From Tetrastigma voinierianum (Eukaryota; Streptophyta; Magnoliopsida; Vitales; Vitaceae): a stretch of 64,000 bases of DNA. Shown here one piece after another: positions 32,317 through 43,639 of the stretch. Numbering within the stretch: position 1 is the first letter of the stretch; every line of letters starts with the position of its first letter. The notes under the pieces are model-generated. The model was not told the origin of the DNA and ran no database searches. It was given only the letters and a program-made list of their open reading frames with translations. The DNA lies in assembly GCA_016808115.1 (NCBI GenBank), contig JAEQBH010004676.1, positions 1 to 64,000 of the forward strand, read 5' to 3'. The translations under genes were made by a program, and so were the position numbers.

Positions 32317-34976
32317 TGTAGCGAACCCCTACTCCTGACCTCGAATTCGACGACGAGTCCGGAACTCAAACCCGACACTCGTTTATTTCTTTATTTTCCG
32401 TGTTATTAAATTTTCTTTCAAAATGTCACACCCGAATGGCGTGATTGAACCGGAGCCCCTAAGCATTCGACGTTTTCATTTATCTTATCAAAACATTTCA
32501 TTATGTCATTTTGTTGCTGGTTTAAGCTTCGCCAAGTGTGCTCCATAATCATTTACAAATTCAATGCAATTCGATAGGCCCATAAACATTTAACAAAATA
32601 CATTTACAAGGAAGGCATTCATGCCTTTTCAGAATGATATACAAAAATCAAGGTTCAGAGTTTAACCCTTTTGTTTACAAAATACCACTTGTTCAAAAGA
32701 AATGATATGCAAATGATTCGGTATATAATTTTTATATCGTCAGATTCTCTCTAATACCGCGCTTCGTGATCTTGGCCTGCCTTTTTGCTTACTCGATACC
32801 TGCGCATAGATAAAACTATACGCTAAGCATTTTCATGCTTAGTGGTTCTATACAGTTCTATTCCAATATTCAAATTTAACTTGACATGCATTTAACATCA
32901 AATCGGCGCCTATTATATCAACATATACTCATGCTATTCATTTTCGCATGCTTTCATTTTACAAGTCATTTATCATATCACAACATGCATTTTCAATGCA
33001 AAAATTCAATTCACAATTCAATTTATGAGATTTAAGCATATACATAAAACCCCCTTTATACTCGTCAATGTTGGTTATTTCACTTTGACTATTCAAATCA
33101 CATTTATGACTCTGATTCTCGCTTTTGATGAACTCACCTTATTATCATTTGGTAATGTGCCTACACATTTTAACAATTCCGTCTCCCATCATGACGGATG
33201 CCGCTTGGTGCACCTTTATTACGTGGTATCACTTAAAATGCCATACGCCATCATGACTGATGTCGCATTGGTGCATCCCGCCTGCGGAACATTTCTTTAA
33301 TGTCATACCCCATCATGACGAATGCCGATTGGTGTATCCCGCCAAGTGGGACATTGACAACTGGGGTGCCTTCGCGACGTATCGATTGCGCATCCCGTCA
33401 AAGGCCTATCTTGGCATATCGATTCAATCCAAGACGCCAGAATTAACGCACTGCTTACAATTCGACACGATCATTCACATTCATCCGGCCTTCAAATATC
33501 ACATTTCAATTGATATTTCACTTTCGTATTATCTTTTCAAAGATAATACTCAATCTATGTACTCATTTCATATACTCATTCACGTACTCATTTCATATAC
33601 TCATTCATGTACTCATTTCATATTTAATTGGTAAACTACCAAAATACTTGAAATAAGAATAGAGTTAGAGAACAAACCGAAGTTATCGGATCTAGTTTCC
33701 TTCTCTTCGATCTCAGTCCTAGGTTAGGCAATCATCACCCTTCCCTAGTCAATAAAAATCACGCCACTTTTAGTGGATAAACAATTATCATATCTTTAAT
33801 GAATGACAATTTATCTTTGTTAACGGTTTTGGGTTAAGACACTAAGTTTGCCCAAAAACGAACTCGCTTTGCCGAGGCGGCGAGGTACGATACGTTTTTC
33901 ACTTAGCTTTATCCCTATTTGAACCCCCATTAATTGTTTCTTAGGGTTCCTAAACAATCGTACTTAATACGGACTTAACTGCAAAAATATGCCAATTTAA
34001 GGTTGCGTGAAGCAAGGGTACCGGCATTCACTTTGACCGGTACTCCGCGCTCACCCTCACCGCGTACCGGGTACTTCAATGAGTGGTACCGGTACCACTT
34101 GCCCATCAGCCATGGGTACCCCAGACACTCTTTCGGGTACCTATCACTTACTGAAGCTACCAAAAACGCTGATTTTTGCATTTTCATCCATTTTTGTTCC
34201 ACAAACCTTCTTCAATCCACCTCATATCGAAAATCCACCATGGAATCCATCCAAAACAACTCCAAAGGTGGTTTAGAATCAATGAAAACCCTTTTCTCCC
34301 GTTGTATTTTTTCCCAAATCGAAAATCACAAAGAGACGAGAGGTTAGGGTTTGATTTTCTCTTACCTTAGCCTCTCTTCAAATCTTCTTCTAAGTCAGTT
34401 AGGATCTCTTAGGAGCAAGAAGGGGAGCAAAGCCAACTAAAACTTGGATTCTTGCAAACCCTAGCTCTTTCTCCCTTTTTCTCCTTCCTTTCTCTCCCAA
34501 ACATGATGCGCTCATGAGCATCAAAAGACCACTTCGGGTCTTTAAACTCATTTAAGTGTAAGGCCTTGTTCACCTACACACTTATCATTTCTCATTTTCT
34601 CCTTTTGGTCTTCAATTCTTATTTCCATATAGCCTGTTGCCCTTAACCAATTTTTTCATTTAAGTCTCCTATTATTCCACTTTTAGCCATTCATTTATCA
34701 GATACTACTTAGACATTTATTCTTTATAACAATTGACCCTTAGGTCCTCATTTTACAAATTTCCACATTTTCCCTTTTTCACTTGGGTGATTTCCGGGTT
34801 TGATTAATTTTCTCATTTTAGCATATAATATTAAATCATATGCTCACACTTTCTATTTACATTTCACAATTTATCAATTTATCAAATTTCTCGGAAAACC
34901 CAAGTTTGGCTCAATTCATACCCAGAATATATATAAAATTATTATAAAAATTCTAGGGTATTTTTGGGTTGTTACA
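32317..34976 (-). repeat. Solo LTR S3 (Tekay/Del-like, 2.7 kb)
   Basis: A 2,660-bp LTR; on the minus strand it starts TGTAACAACCCAAAAATACC and ends GGGGTTCGCTACA. The perfect duplication TGAAG is at 32312-32316 and 34977-34981. It splits the Athila-1 RT. Same family as S1 and S2, including the CATCATGACGGATGCCG repeats near 33190-33400. Confidence 0.95.
33175..33420. repeat. Tandem array inside S3 (about 60-70 bp units)
   Basis: Repeats of CATCATGACNNATGCCGNTTGGTG at about 33187, 33250 and 33312, with a weaker fourth unit. Confidence 0.8.
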
Positions 34977-34981
34977 TGAAG

Positions 34982-35558
34982 ACCAGGAGAAAACCACTTT
35001 TACATGCCCATTTGGTTTGTGTAATGCTCCCGCTTACATTCCAAAGGTGCATGATGTCCATATTCTCGCATTTGGCAATAGGTTATGGAGATCTTCATGG
35101 ATGATTTCACAAGCATGGATCTAGTTTTGAAATTGCCTACAATTTAGGGACGCACTCACAGTGCCGTGACAAGCAATCTAGCTCTAAATTTGGGAAAATG
35201 CCACTTTATGGTAAAGGAATTGTCCTAGGGCACAAGATTTCTACAGCAGGGCTAGAAGTAGACAAGGCAAAGGTTTCAATTATAAAGAGTCTTATGCCAC
35301 CCACAATAGTCAAGGGAATAAGAAGTTTTCTGGGACATGCTGGGTTTTATAGAAGATTTATTAGAGACTTCTCCAAGGTTGCTAGGCCATAATGTAGATT
35401 ACTGGAAAAGGATACCAAGTTCAAGTTTGATGAGTCATGTCAAAGATCTTTTGAAGAGATCAAATCAAGATTGGTTGAAGCTCCCATCATGGCAAAACCA
35501 GATTGGAATAAAGAATTTGAAATCACGTGTGATGCCAGTGATTATGCAATGGGAGCTG
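34982..35558 (+). pseudogene. Athila-1 RT, C-terminal part, into RNase H
   Basis: It resumes after S3 with PFGLCNAPA (about 35010). The catalytic FMDD is at 35094-35105, then GIVLGHKIS (about 35217), VKGIRSFLGHAGFYRRFIRDF (about 35307-35370) and the RNase H start CDASDYAMGAV (about 35530-35558). A small deletion removes the sequence between two PFG motifs. Athila-2 has inserted right after GAV. Confidence 0.92.
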
Positions 35559-36738
35559 TGATAGGCCGAATGCGTGGTGTGTAAAATATGTACGCCTATG
35601 TGCGCAAGTGCACGCGTCATATCAAGTAATACAGTGTACCTAAGTACGGATATCTATCCACAAGGATAAGTGCGTTGATAACTGATTTTAGCCTTTTAAT
35701 ATTATCTCGGACGTAGCTTGGTTTATGTGCGGTATCTAATGTGCGAGATAACCACAATTTATCCGAGGAAATTACTATGCCGTGGGGACTAGGCTCGCCT
35801 CCCCGCCACTTCCGATGGATTACCTAGAAAATTACCATTCGCCCATTCACTAATTTTATTGATGACGGGGTGATCGTGTTTATGAAATACCCTCTCTCGA
35901 GGTGTATCCACACCCGCCAGCGAATGAGTGTATCTCTACCCCAACCCAATACTCCGAAACGCTTAAATGCTTTAACCTTTATCGCCACCCTCGGAATCGG
36001 AATATCTCTATTTACCGAATTGCCCGAGGGCCGCTCTATTAAGATCCCTGGGCATCCTCATATCTCGAATCTCGGATATCCAGCAAAATTATGCCAATGT
36101 TGGCCAAACATCACATGTATATAAATTGCAGATATAGAGCAGATACTAACAAGTCATGAATAACTAAATAATATAAAATCAATAAAAACTTAATCCATGC
36201 GATCGTGACAGGGTTCAACAAAACCCTAAATATGAATCTAGAACATACTGGACTCGGTTATACACATAATCAATCTGTAAGACATTAGCAGTCTTTAAGA
36301 AAAAAGAAAGATACAAAAGCAACCGCCTTCCCGAACTGACCGTTCACGCTTCCTTCCGTGCCCTCTTCCGCACGCTTCAATATCCCCCGATTTCCGGGTC
36401 CCCTTGCTTTAATGATGTATGGTATGTAAATCGCAATGACCTCGCGACAATGCAACGTCGCGACGTTGAGACGTTGCGACGTTGAGACGTCGCGACGTTT
36501 GCCGCTTGTTGACTTTCCTTCTCGTGGACCCAACGTCACGACGTTGGGACGTCACGACGTTCTTGCCAACTTTTTGCACTTCTGCTCCAAAATGATCTCA
36601 AAATCTGCCTGTTCCACCTGCTGTACACAAAATGCAAGAATCAGATATCGGGCTATAGAAATGCGTATTTAACTGTAATATTAAGCTAAAACAATAAGAT
36701 AGACGCGGGTATGACATGAGTGTTTTAGGCACTCATCA
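35559..36738 (-). repeat. Athila-2 3' LTR
   Basis: 1,180 bp, from TGATAGGCCG to ACTCATCA in plus reading. Both ends match the 276-bp 5' LTR, which lacks an internal 0.9 kb. It contains an AACGTCGCGACGTT palindrome cluster at 36436-36556. Confidence 0.92.
36436..36556. repeat. AACGTCGCGACGTT palindrome cluster
   Basis: Five or six CGTCGCGACGTT / GTTGCGACGTT / GTCACGACGTT units within 120 bp of the Athila-2 3' LTR. The full unit is a perfect 14-bp palindrome with the same GTCGCGAC core as the Athila-1 LTR array. Confidence 0.9.
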
Positions 36739-38685
36739 CACCCCCAAACTTAGTTTGTTGCTTGTCCCTACAAGAACCGACTTAAACCTAATACCACAAC
36801 CTACATACTATAACCTAACACTAGGATTGTGATGCACATGTTGATAGACGAAGGATCAAAATGGATCGACTCACACTCTTTCCTTTTTGTTTGAATTTCA
36901 GGGGATCCGCAAGGGTGTTCGACTTTTGAAAGAATTCGTTTGAACTCGGTGCAGTTGATAAGCGCCTCAACCTTCGAGGTATTCAATAGTCTTTCCCTAT
37001 GACCCTATGTGCATTGAGTAAACGACCTCTAGCGTATACCTTGGTTCTGACGCTCCCCAAACTTGAGTTCAACTCACCTAGTTGGGAGAATCTAACTATG
37101 GAAGGATAGGAACGCACCGTTTGTGGTCATTAACATACCTACGCATAACAGAAAAACTAGTGCCCGTAAGTTTTTGCCAAGTGTTCATGTAGCGGGGATT
37201 AGTTGGTGACTCCCCACCAATTGGTTAAGGGCACCGAGCACTAGCCTCCCTCTAACGTCACCCCAACACTCAACTAAACCTAAGGGCCCTAAGTCAGGAA
37301 ACTTCCATCTTCCTCGGTCCCCTCGTAATGGGCAATGAAGTTAATGACTCCGGCCATTGCCTAGTGGCATCGGGCTTTGAAAGGCTCTCGGATCGTGCCC
37401 GATTCCGAAGAAGATCCCCACTTATTCTGCTCCTATGTTTTTCTTCTTTTTTTCATTCAGCTCGAAGGCAATCCTCTTTTATTTAAGGTGTCCTATCTCT
37501 TGGTGTTTAGAGACTCCCCAGGTTTGTCAACCTTAGTAAATGTGGGCCCTGCATTCCAGCATACCCTAGAGGTCATCTGTGTGTGAGTGTGATAACCTCG
37601 TGGCGAAATAGTTTCTTGAATATCCCGGAGTTGATTCACTTTGCCTCCCTACCTATTCAACTTGAAATCTCGAAAACACTCACCCTACGAATCCTTTCTC
37701 GATTTATACTGGTTGTCTACGACGATAGTGGACTCACAAAAGAGATCCTAGACTCTCAGCATGGCATCATGCACACACTACCTAAACACTCTCAATGTCA
37801 ACATATCCTAATACTGGGGACTCCCAGTGACTAAAAACAACTAAACAGAGAAATGACCTACCAAAATAAACAAACATAAACTAAACACAGGACTCGACAT
37901 ACTAAAATAAACAAACATAAACTAACTACACTAAAACAAGAACACGAAAATAACATAACCCATCACAACTATGCTAATCGAACAGAACCCGATCACCACC
38001 CACACCCCCCCTCCCAAACAGATGTGTCCAGTGTCCCCATTGGCAATCAAAGAACAAGAGAGGGCGGATGAAACTTCCTCGTGATCTGGCCGCCACTACG
38101 CGGTGGCCGATGATGCAGAAGTCGTTGTTGGCTTCTGGAGGACCATCGATTCTCGAGAATAGTCACCCGGATGGCCGTGACGGCGACGCATGGTGTCACC
38201 CTCGGAGGGCCTCCATATCCCGGGTAATGAGGACTCCTGCTCCCGGGTCTCAGCCCCATAAGGCATCAGTTGTCAAGAAGGGCGAGCAATCGTCCCTAGG
38301 GGCATGTGGTGGATCGATGAGGCCGCCCAAGGTCGTGGCCAGGTGGTGGGTGAGTGGATGACAGCCCAGCATCCCCCTGGGGGTCGACTGAGGCCAAACA
38401 GCACACACTCAAGCCCTCCTCACCAGGGCTCATCGCCAGTCGCACTCCTCGGGGTAAGGTACAATCTTGGCTTATCACGCTACCATTATAGCTTTAATGG
38501 GGTGTATCCACGCCTCATTGTCTTCTAAGCGGGCACCTTCGACGCTGCATAAACCGTATATGAGAAAGGGGTGCCCTGTGTCTATTTTCAGCCCCGACAT
38601 GGAGGATGGCATCTCGATAACCCACAACATCAAAGGGTATGTCCTGATGATGGCGGAAGGGAAAGGTGGCACGCCATGGTCACTA
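36739..38685 (-). other. Athila-2 3' untranslated region and polypurine tract
   Basis: The minus-strand polypurine tract TAAGTTTGGGGGTG (36752-36739) abuts the 3' LTR. The remaining 1.9 kb has no open frame I recognise. Such long 3' regions are usual for Athila elements. Confidence 0.75.
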
Positions 38686-39115
38686 CGACACGCTCGTCAG
38701 TTTCTGAATGAGACACACGACGTGATGAAGTGATGCCATACTCTGGGAATATAGGCTAATACTACTCGCACTCCGGGCTGCGTTCTCACTATTTAGCTTC
38801 CACTCACCTCGCCCGTTGGTTAAGACCTGGATGACCTCGGGGTAGTCTGGCCGCTCATAGAGCCGATCACAAGGTTCAGGGGGGACCGGGTCAAGATTAT
38901 AGAATTGGTTGATAGACTCTGCGCTGAAGTCTACCAACACACCATTCACCCGGACCTTTTTGACGACGTGGGAGGCGAGGTTGGCGTAGAATTCTCGTAC
39001 CACACTCCTCGCAGCTGGACGAGGTGGTTGGCATAGCGCTCGCCATCCCTTAGTCGCAATGGTCTTGGCGAAAGAAATCGTCGGGGTGGTGGAAGCCCTT
39101 TTCCTGATAAAGGAC
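38686..39115 (-). pseudogene. Athila-2 env-position ORF (plant transposon-type domain)
   Basis: The minus strand reads EKGFHHPDDFF (about 39095) and then VREFYANLA, VRVNGVLVDFSAESINQFYN (about 39002-38900) and LYERPDYPEVIQVL. This resembles the plant domain often labelled putative plant transposon protein, common in ORFs downstream of integrase in Athila-type elements. The function is unknown; the name env-like refers only to position. I see no signal peptide or membrane segment. The frame changes at least once near 39005. Confidence 0.65.
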
Positions 39116-40249
39116 CATTCCTACATATGGTCCCAAACCACCTATGAAGACCCTTTAACAAACTTTGAGGCTGAAATTCTGAGTCTGTCCTCACTAAGCT
39201 CCGACCCCTTTGAAGGTCAACTTCTGTCGCTAATCCGACATAGGTGCGCAGGGGATCTGCCCAGACCGCTAAGCACCAAGGCACATTGGGGCCGAATGGC
39301 ACGAGGAGGCAACTCCCTAGGTGACCCAGACACGTGGCCCAGCACCTAGGGTGCACAATGGGAACTAAGACTGGAATGGCGACAAGGAGGTGGACATAAC
39401 CCCTAGGGCCACCTAAAGTACTCGCCGGCTCGAACCAAACCTAATAGTGAGGACCAGAAGAGGCCGAGCCACACCGATGCCGAACTCACAGGGAGCCAAC
39501 AGATGTAGGGGTTAGGGCACCACTGCGTGGTGATGGATGCGCGAGACAGGGATGGAGAATTGGCGTGAGTGGGTGGAGACTGGTGGGGATAGAGGCAGCT
39601 AGGTGGTCAGAGGTGGCAACAATGGGTTCCGGCAGGTGTGTGTGAGGGTTCCGACAGTGGTGTGTGAGGGTGGGACAAAAATATGGAGGGCTTCTAGCCT
39701 AGAACAGCGCAACGTCATGACGTTTCGGCTCAACATCAATGACGCCCGGTTGCGATGCCAACGCCGCGACGCTGGAGATCCAACGCGACCGCTTGAGAGA
39801 AGCTATGACTGTAAAGTCGCGACGCTGAGATCCAACGCCGCGATTCCGAGAAAGTCAAATCTAACGTATCGCGACGCTCTGTGGGATATTCGCCAACGCC
39901 GCGATCGCTGAAATCCAACATCGCGACGCTAATGAGGCCCGGTTTTCATTGTCCGCAACATCGCGGACGCTGAGACGTCAGCGACGCGATCCAGCAATGT
40001 CACGACGTTAAGCGCAGCTGAACGCCGCACATTGCGTAGAAGGCCAAAACGTAAAATTGTCAACAAGGTTTTAAGGTACGAGAAAACCCCCAGTGCAATT
40101 AGTGACCCTTTTAACTTTTGAAGTGAGTTTCCGTGATCCTCCACATTACTTTCGGGTCCCATCCCCGAAACCGCATGTACCTAAAAAGAAAACCTGACAC
40201 GATGGAGACGTAAAACCAAACCAAAATTAAAACAAACAATAAAAAATTA
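39116..40249 (-). other. Athila-2 region between integrase end and env-position ORF
   Basis: About 1.1 kb with no recognised domain. It contains a second GTCGCGAC-type cluster near 39705-40010 and, at 40270-40320, a conserved-looking GGGTTGCCTCCCGAAGCGC stretch common in Athila 3' regions. Confidence 0.5.
39705..40010. repeat. Second CGCGAC palindrome cluster in Athila-2
   Basis: Repeated AACGCCGCGACGCT, ATCGCGACGCT and GTCGCGACGCT blocks about 25-40 bp apart, many with single transitions. Confidence 0.8.
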
Positions 40250-40529
40250 AACTATGGAAAGAAAAATATCGAAAAGGTTGGGTTGCCTCCCGAAGCGCTT
40301 TGTTTAAATATCGTTGGCTCGATGACCCTGAATCTGATGTGCTTTCGGGAGCAGGGCTTATCTGGCCTTACTATACTCCTTCTTGTGTGTTCAGTGGAAT
40401 GGTTTGCTTGTCGTAGCATGGAACTGCTTCCCAATACGGCTTCAACGATTTGGGTGTGTTAACTTTGAATGTTATTTCTCTGGATGTGTAACCACGCCCC
40501 TCCATTGTGGAAAAACTTGGATCAACGTG
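40250..40529 (-). pseudogene. Athila-2 integrase, C-terminal end
   Basis: Read on the minus strand, it continues the integrase interrupted by the Tekay element: a QVFPQW-like block and a KPYWEAVPCYDKQTI segment (about 40430-40390), the usual Athila integrase tail (VFPHGAVEI...LKPY). It carries several frameshifts. Confidence 0.75.
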
Positions 40530-41740
40530 AATGGTGTGGCCTTCCGACTCGGCATAGGATGTCAGTGAGGTCCTCTTTTTATCTGCCTCTTTATACTTAC
40601 GCCAATCATATAATGTTAAAGCAGTACTTGCTATTACGATACGTAGCGTGATTACAAAATATATACAAGCTCCAAATATGGAAATGTTCGAGCATTTACA
40701 ATATTTACATTAGTTTACAAAATTTCATATACAAAATAGACCTAAAAGGTCTTCGGTGAGCACTGATGATGTGTGGCCTTTGGCTGGCGATGTGGATTGT
40801 CTGTCCTCGTTTCCTCTTACGTACCTACAGTTGAACACGTTGCTGGCACTACAGCAGTAGAATTAATACACATAGACCAGGCTCTAATGGGGTCACACGA
40901 TTCTTTTATACATGCATATGACACATATAACATTTCCGTTTCTTATCATTTCTCATATATATATATACTTTTCATAACCAGTTTCATTTCTTATCATCTT
41001 CCAGATACTTTTCATGTAATTTTGTACTTTTACTTCTTGTTCTTGTAATTGTATACTATCATCACATAACTAGCGATTACTATGCTTCCCCTGTCTCTTC
41101 ATTTCCTTTGCATATACTGTCATTTCTTTTATGTTTCATGCATAAACCTTAGGAGTGAATGCGGGGAATACTATAATCCATGAGGACCCGAAGGTGCTAT
41201 ATTCCTTTGTATGAAACAATGATCCATGAGGCGGGTATTTGTAATATAATATGCGAAGGTATCATCCTTTGTTGAGACGGTGAGCTATCCATGAGGGCCG
41301 GAGCGTATGGTGACCCTTTCGGGACCACGATCCAAACGGGATCTATGTCATTGACCCACACGGGGTCAGATTTCGAATATCGCGATATCTTTGCAGACTT
41401 ATTCTTCCTAATAGGCATGCCCATCTATCCCTCTACCAGGTTCTAAGCAGACAATCACTGTGTATTTTATGCTCAGTATATATCTCATATTCCCGAATAA
41501 TTATTGTCATTCGGTAATCATATGAGATATATATATATAATCAGTTATTCATATCGTTACATTTTTCATACTTCATTATATGCATAAATAACTATGATTA
41601 CACTGTATACTTATGAGCTATTTATGAATTCATAATAGGCGTTCATAATACAAATAACTATAGTTACACATGCTGCCCTACTGATTTCCGTGTTTTCTGG
41701 AACTAATATGAGTTCCAATCTTATCAAGCTGTCTGTGCTG

Positions 41741-42210
41741 AATTCTTGACTCAATGGGCTTTTCATAGAGTCAAGAACATCAATGGAGTTCAAACGAAGG
41801 AGATATGACCTTAGAAGTTGGAGGGTCATGCCTTGATCGATCTTGGCAGTGACTGGCCGACGAGCTGCACTGAAGTGACGAGCTCAGTCTAACACCTCTG
41901 TCCTGACATATCTTCCTCAGGCATATGGATAGTTCTTGACTCAATGGAGCTTTCCATAGGGAGTCAGAACACCCAGTCGGAGTTGAGCGAAGGAGATATG
42001 ACCTTAGAAGTTGGAGGTCATCTGTGATCCCGATCTTGACGAGGCGGCACAGGCGACGAGCTGCACTGGTGACGAGCTCAGTCTAACACCTCTGTCTGAC
42101 ATCTAATATCTTCCTCAGGCATATGGATGGATTCTTGACTCCAATGGGGCTTTCCATAGAGTCGAGAACACTAATCGGAGTTCAACTGAAGGAGATATGA
42201 CCTTCGAAGT
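41741..42210. repeat. 195-bp tandem repeats in the Tekay 3' LTR
   Basis: Units start at ATTCTTGACTCAATGG-type sequence at about 41742, 41934 and 42131 and contain GGAGATATGACCTTAGAAG and GACGAGCTGCACTG. About 2.5 units, period 190-197 bp. Confidence 0.88.
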
Positions 42211-42269
42211 TGAATTAAATGCGCGGTCGGTCTTGACAGTAGCCTTTGACAGAGCGATCTTTGTTCCAC

Positions 42270-42625
42270 TGGCGATCCCTTGTTTGACGACCCTGTTAAC
42301 GTTGGACGACCCTTGTTCGCTGACGACCCATTGTTTGGCGACCCTGCGTCCCTTTGTTGGCCGACTATTTGTTCTTGGCGACCCGCACGTTGTGACCCTC
42401 GTCCCTTTGTTGGGCGACCAGCATTCATTGGCGACCCCTTGTTTGGCGACTCGTCCCTTTGTTGGTCGACTCTGCATTCCCAGCGACCCCTTGTTTAGCG
42501 GCCCTCGTCCAGCGTTGTTGGGCGACCGCTGTTCATTAATGACCCCTATTGGAGCGACCCCTTGTCCAACATTCCTTCAACTGACCCCTTGTTTATTGGC
42601 CGCCATCCCGCGTTTGTTGGGCCAG
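42270..42625. repeat. TTGTTTGGCGACC short tandem array in the Tekay 3' LTR
   Basis: Alternating TTGTTTGGCGACC and TCCCTTTGTTGGGCGACC half-units, about 25-30 bp each, roughly a dozen copies. They create long overlapping open frames on both strands that are not genes. Confidence 0.88.
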
Positions 42626-43307
42626 CCATTTGTTGTTAACTGACCCTTGTTTATTTGTTCAAAGTAAAGACCATAACGGTCTACAGGAGTCCAATTAAAA
42701 ATTGAAAGCCTAACATCAGTTCCATTGATGTGGATACAACTGTGGCATTCACAGAAGGACTTACTGCGAATTCTCTTTATTTTACCGGTTCAAAAACTCG
42801 TTCTAGGTCCGGCTAGTTGACTAGAGATTGAGGCCGGCCTACCCAGTTGCATTTGGGTGACCCGATAAAAGGACTATAACTTAGTCTCTGAGAGGTCCAG
42901 ATCAGGTAATTCAAAAGCTGTCATCAGAGTTCATTGATGTGGCTACAATTACTAGAAGGACTCACTTCATAGATTCTTGTATTTCTGACCCAACAATCCG
43001 TTCTAAGATCGGATCATATGATCGTGATAGGAATTTTAAGGTTCAACACCAGCTAGACCCTTCTCACACCCATGTTAGGAGCCTTGGCTCTTCTTAACTC
43101 CAACCTGCAGAGAAAGAGGTTTAGGGTTCCTAAACCCCATATACACAAGATAGAGGGTTCTTAACCATGTATCTAAACTTTATAGTCCAAAACTAGACTT
43201 CCATACTCCCATAGTTTACATACACTTATTCATGGTTCCATACTTTTCTATACCAAATCATAATTCCATACCAATACTCAAATTTAGTAATTCCATACCT
43301 GTAATCT

Positions 43308-43332
43308 TCTTCTTCTTCTTCTTCTTCTTCTT
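43308..43332. repeat. CTT microsatellite
   Basis: Uninterrupted CTT triplets in the 3' LTR, matched at 51077-51100 in the 5' LTR. Confidence 0.95.
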
Positions 43333-43617
43333 TTCTTCGTATTTGCTCTCCTTTTCTCCAAGACCAAAATAAGATATTTCTTTACAGTGCTTTATCATAT
43401 TCAATCTTATCATATATTTCTTTGATTATCATTTCATATACTATTTGCAAATCAGTTTATAATATTTTTACAATAGCCTCGAATCTTCTTTATTATTTGT
43501 AATTTAACTTATCATGTCCTACTTTTGTTTTTATCTTTATTTTATTCGAATAAATATATACTTTTCGTTTATTATACCAAAACATGTTATAGCGACCAGA
43601 ATAATTTGAGGTCCTGA

Positions 43618-43630
43618 CTCTCCCCCTTAA
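43618..43630 (-). other. Tekay polypurine tract
   Basis: The minus strand reads TTAAGGGGGAGAG right before the 3' LTR; it would prime plus-strand DNA. Confidence 0.85.
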
Positions 43631-43639
43631 AGAATTCGT

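Larger units (their letters stand above)
40535..43617 (-). repeat. Tekay 3' LTR
   Basis: 3,083 bp, matching the 5' LTR along its whole length with many short indels. Contains two tandem-repeat arrays and a CTT microsatellite. On the minus strand its start has mutated from TGTAACACTCC to TCAGGACCTC. Confidence 0.92.

Noticed and set aside
42197..42643. Overlapping open frames of 120-150 codons on both strands
   Set aside because: They fall on the TTGTTTGGCGACC tandem array, whose short repeat lacks stops in several frames. The protein would be a low-complexity artefact, and the same frames do not hold in the other LTR.
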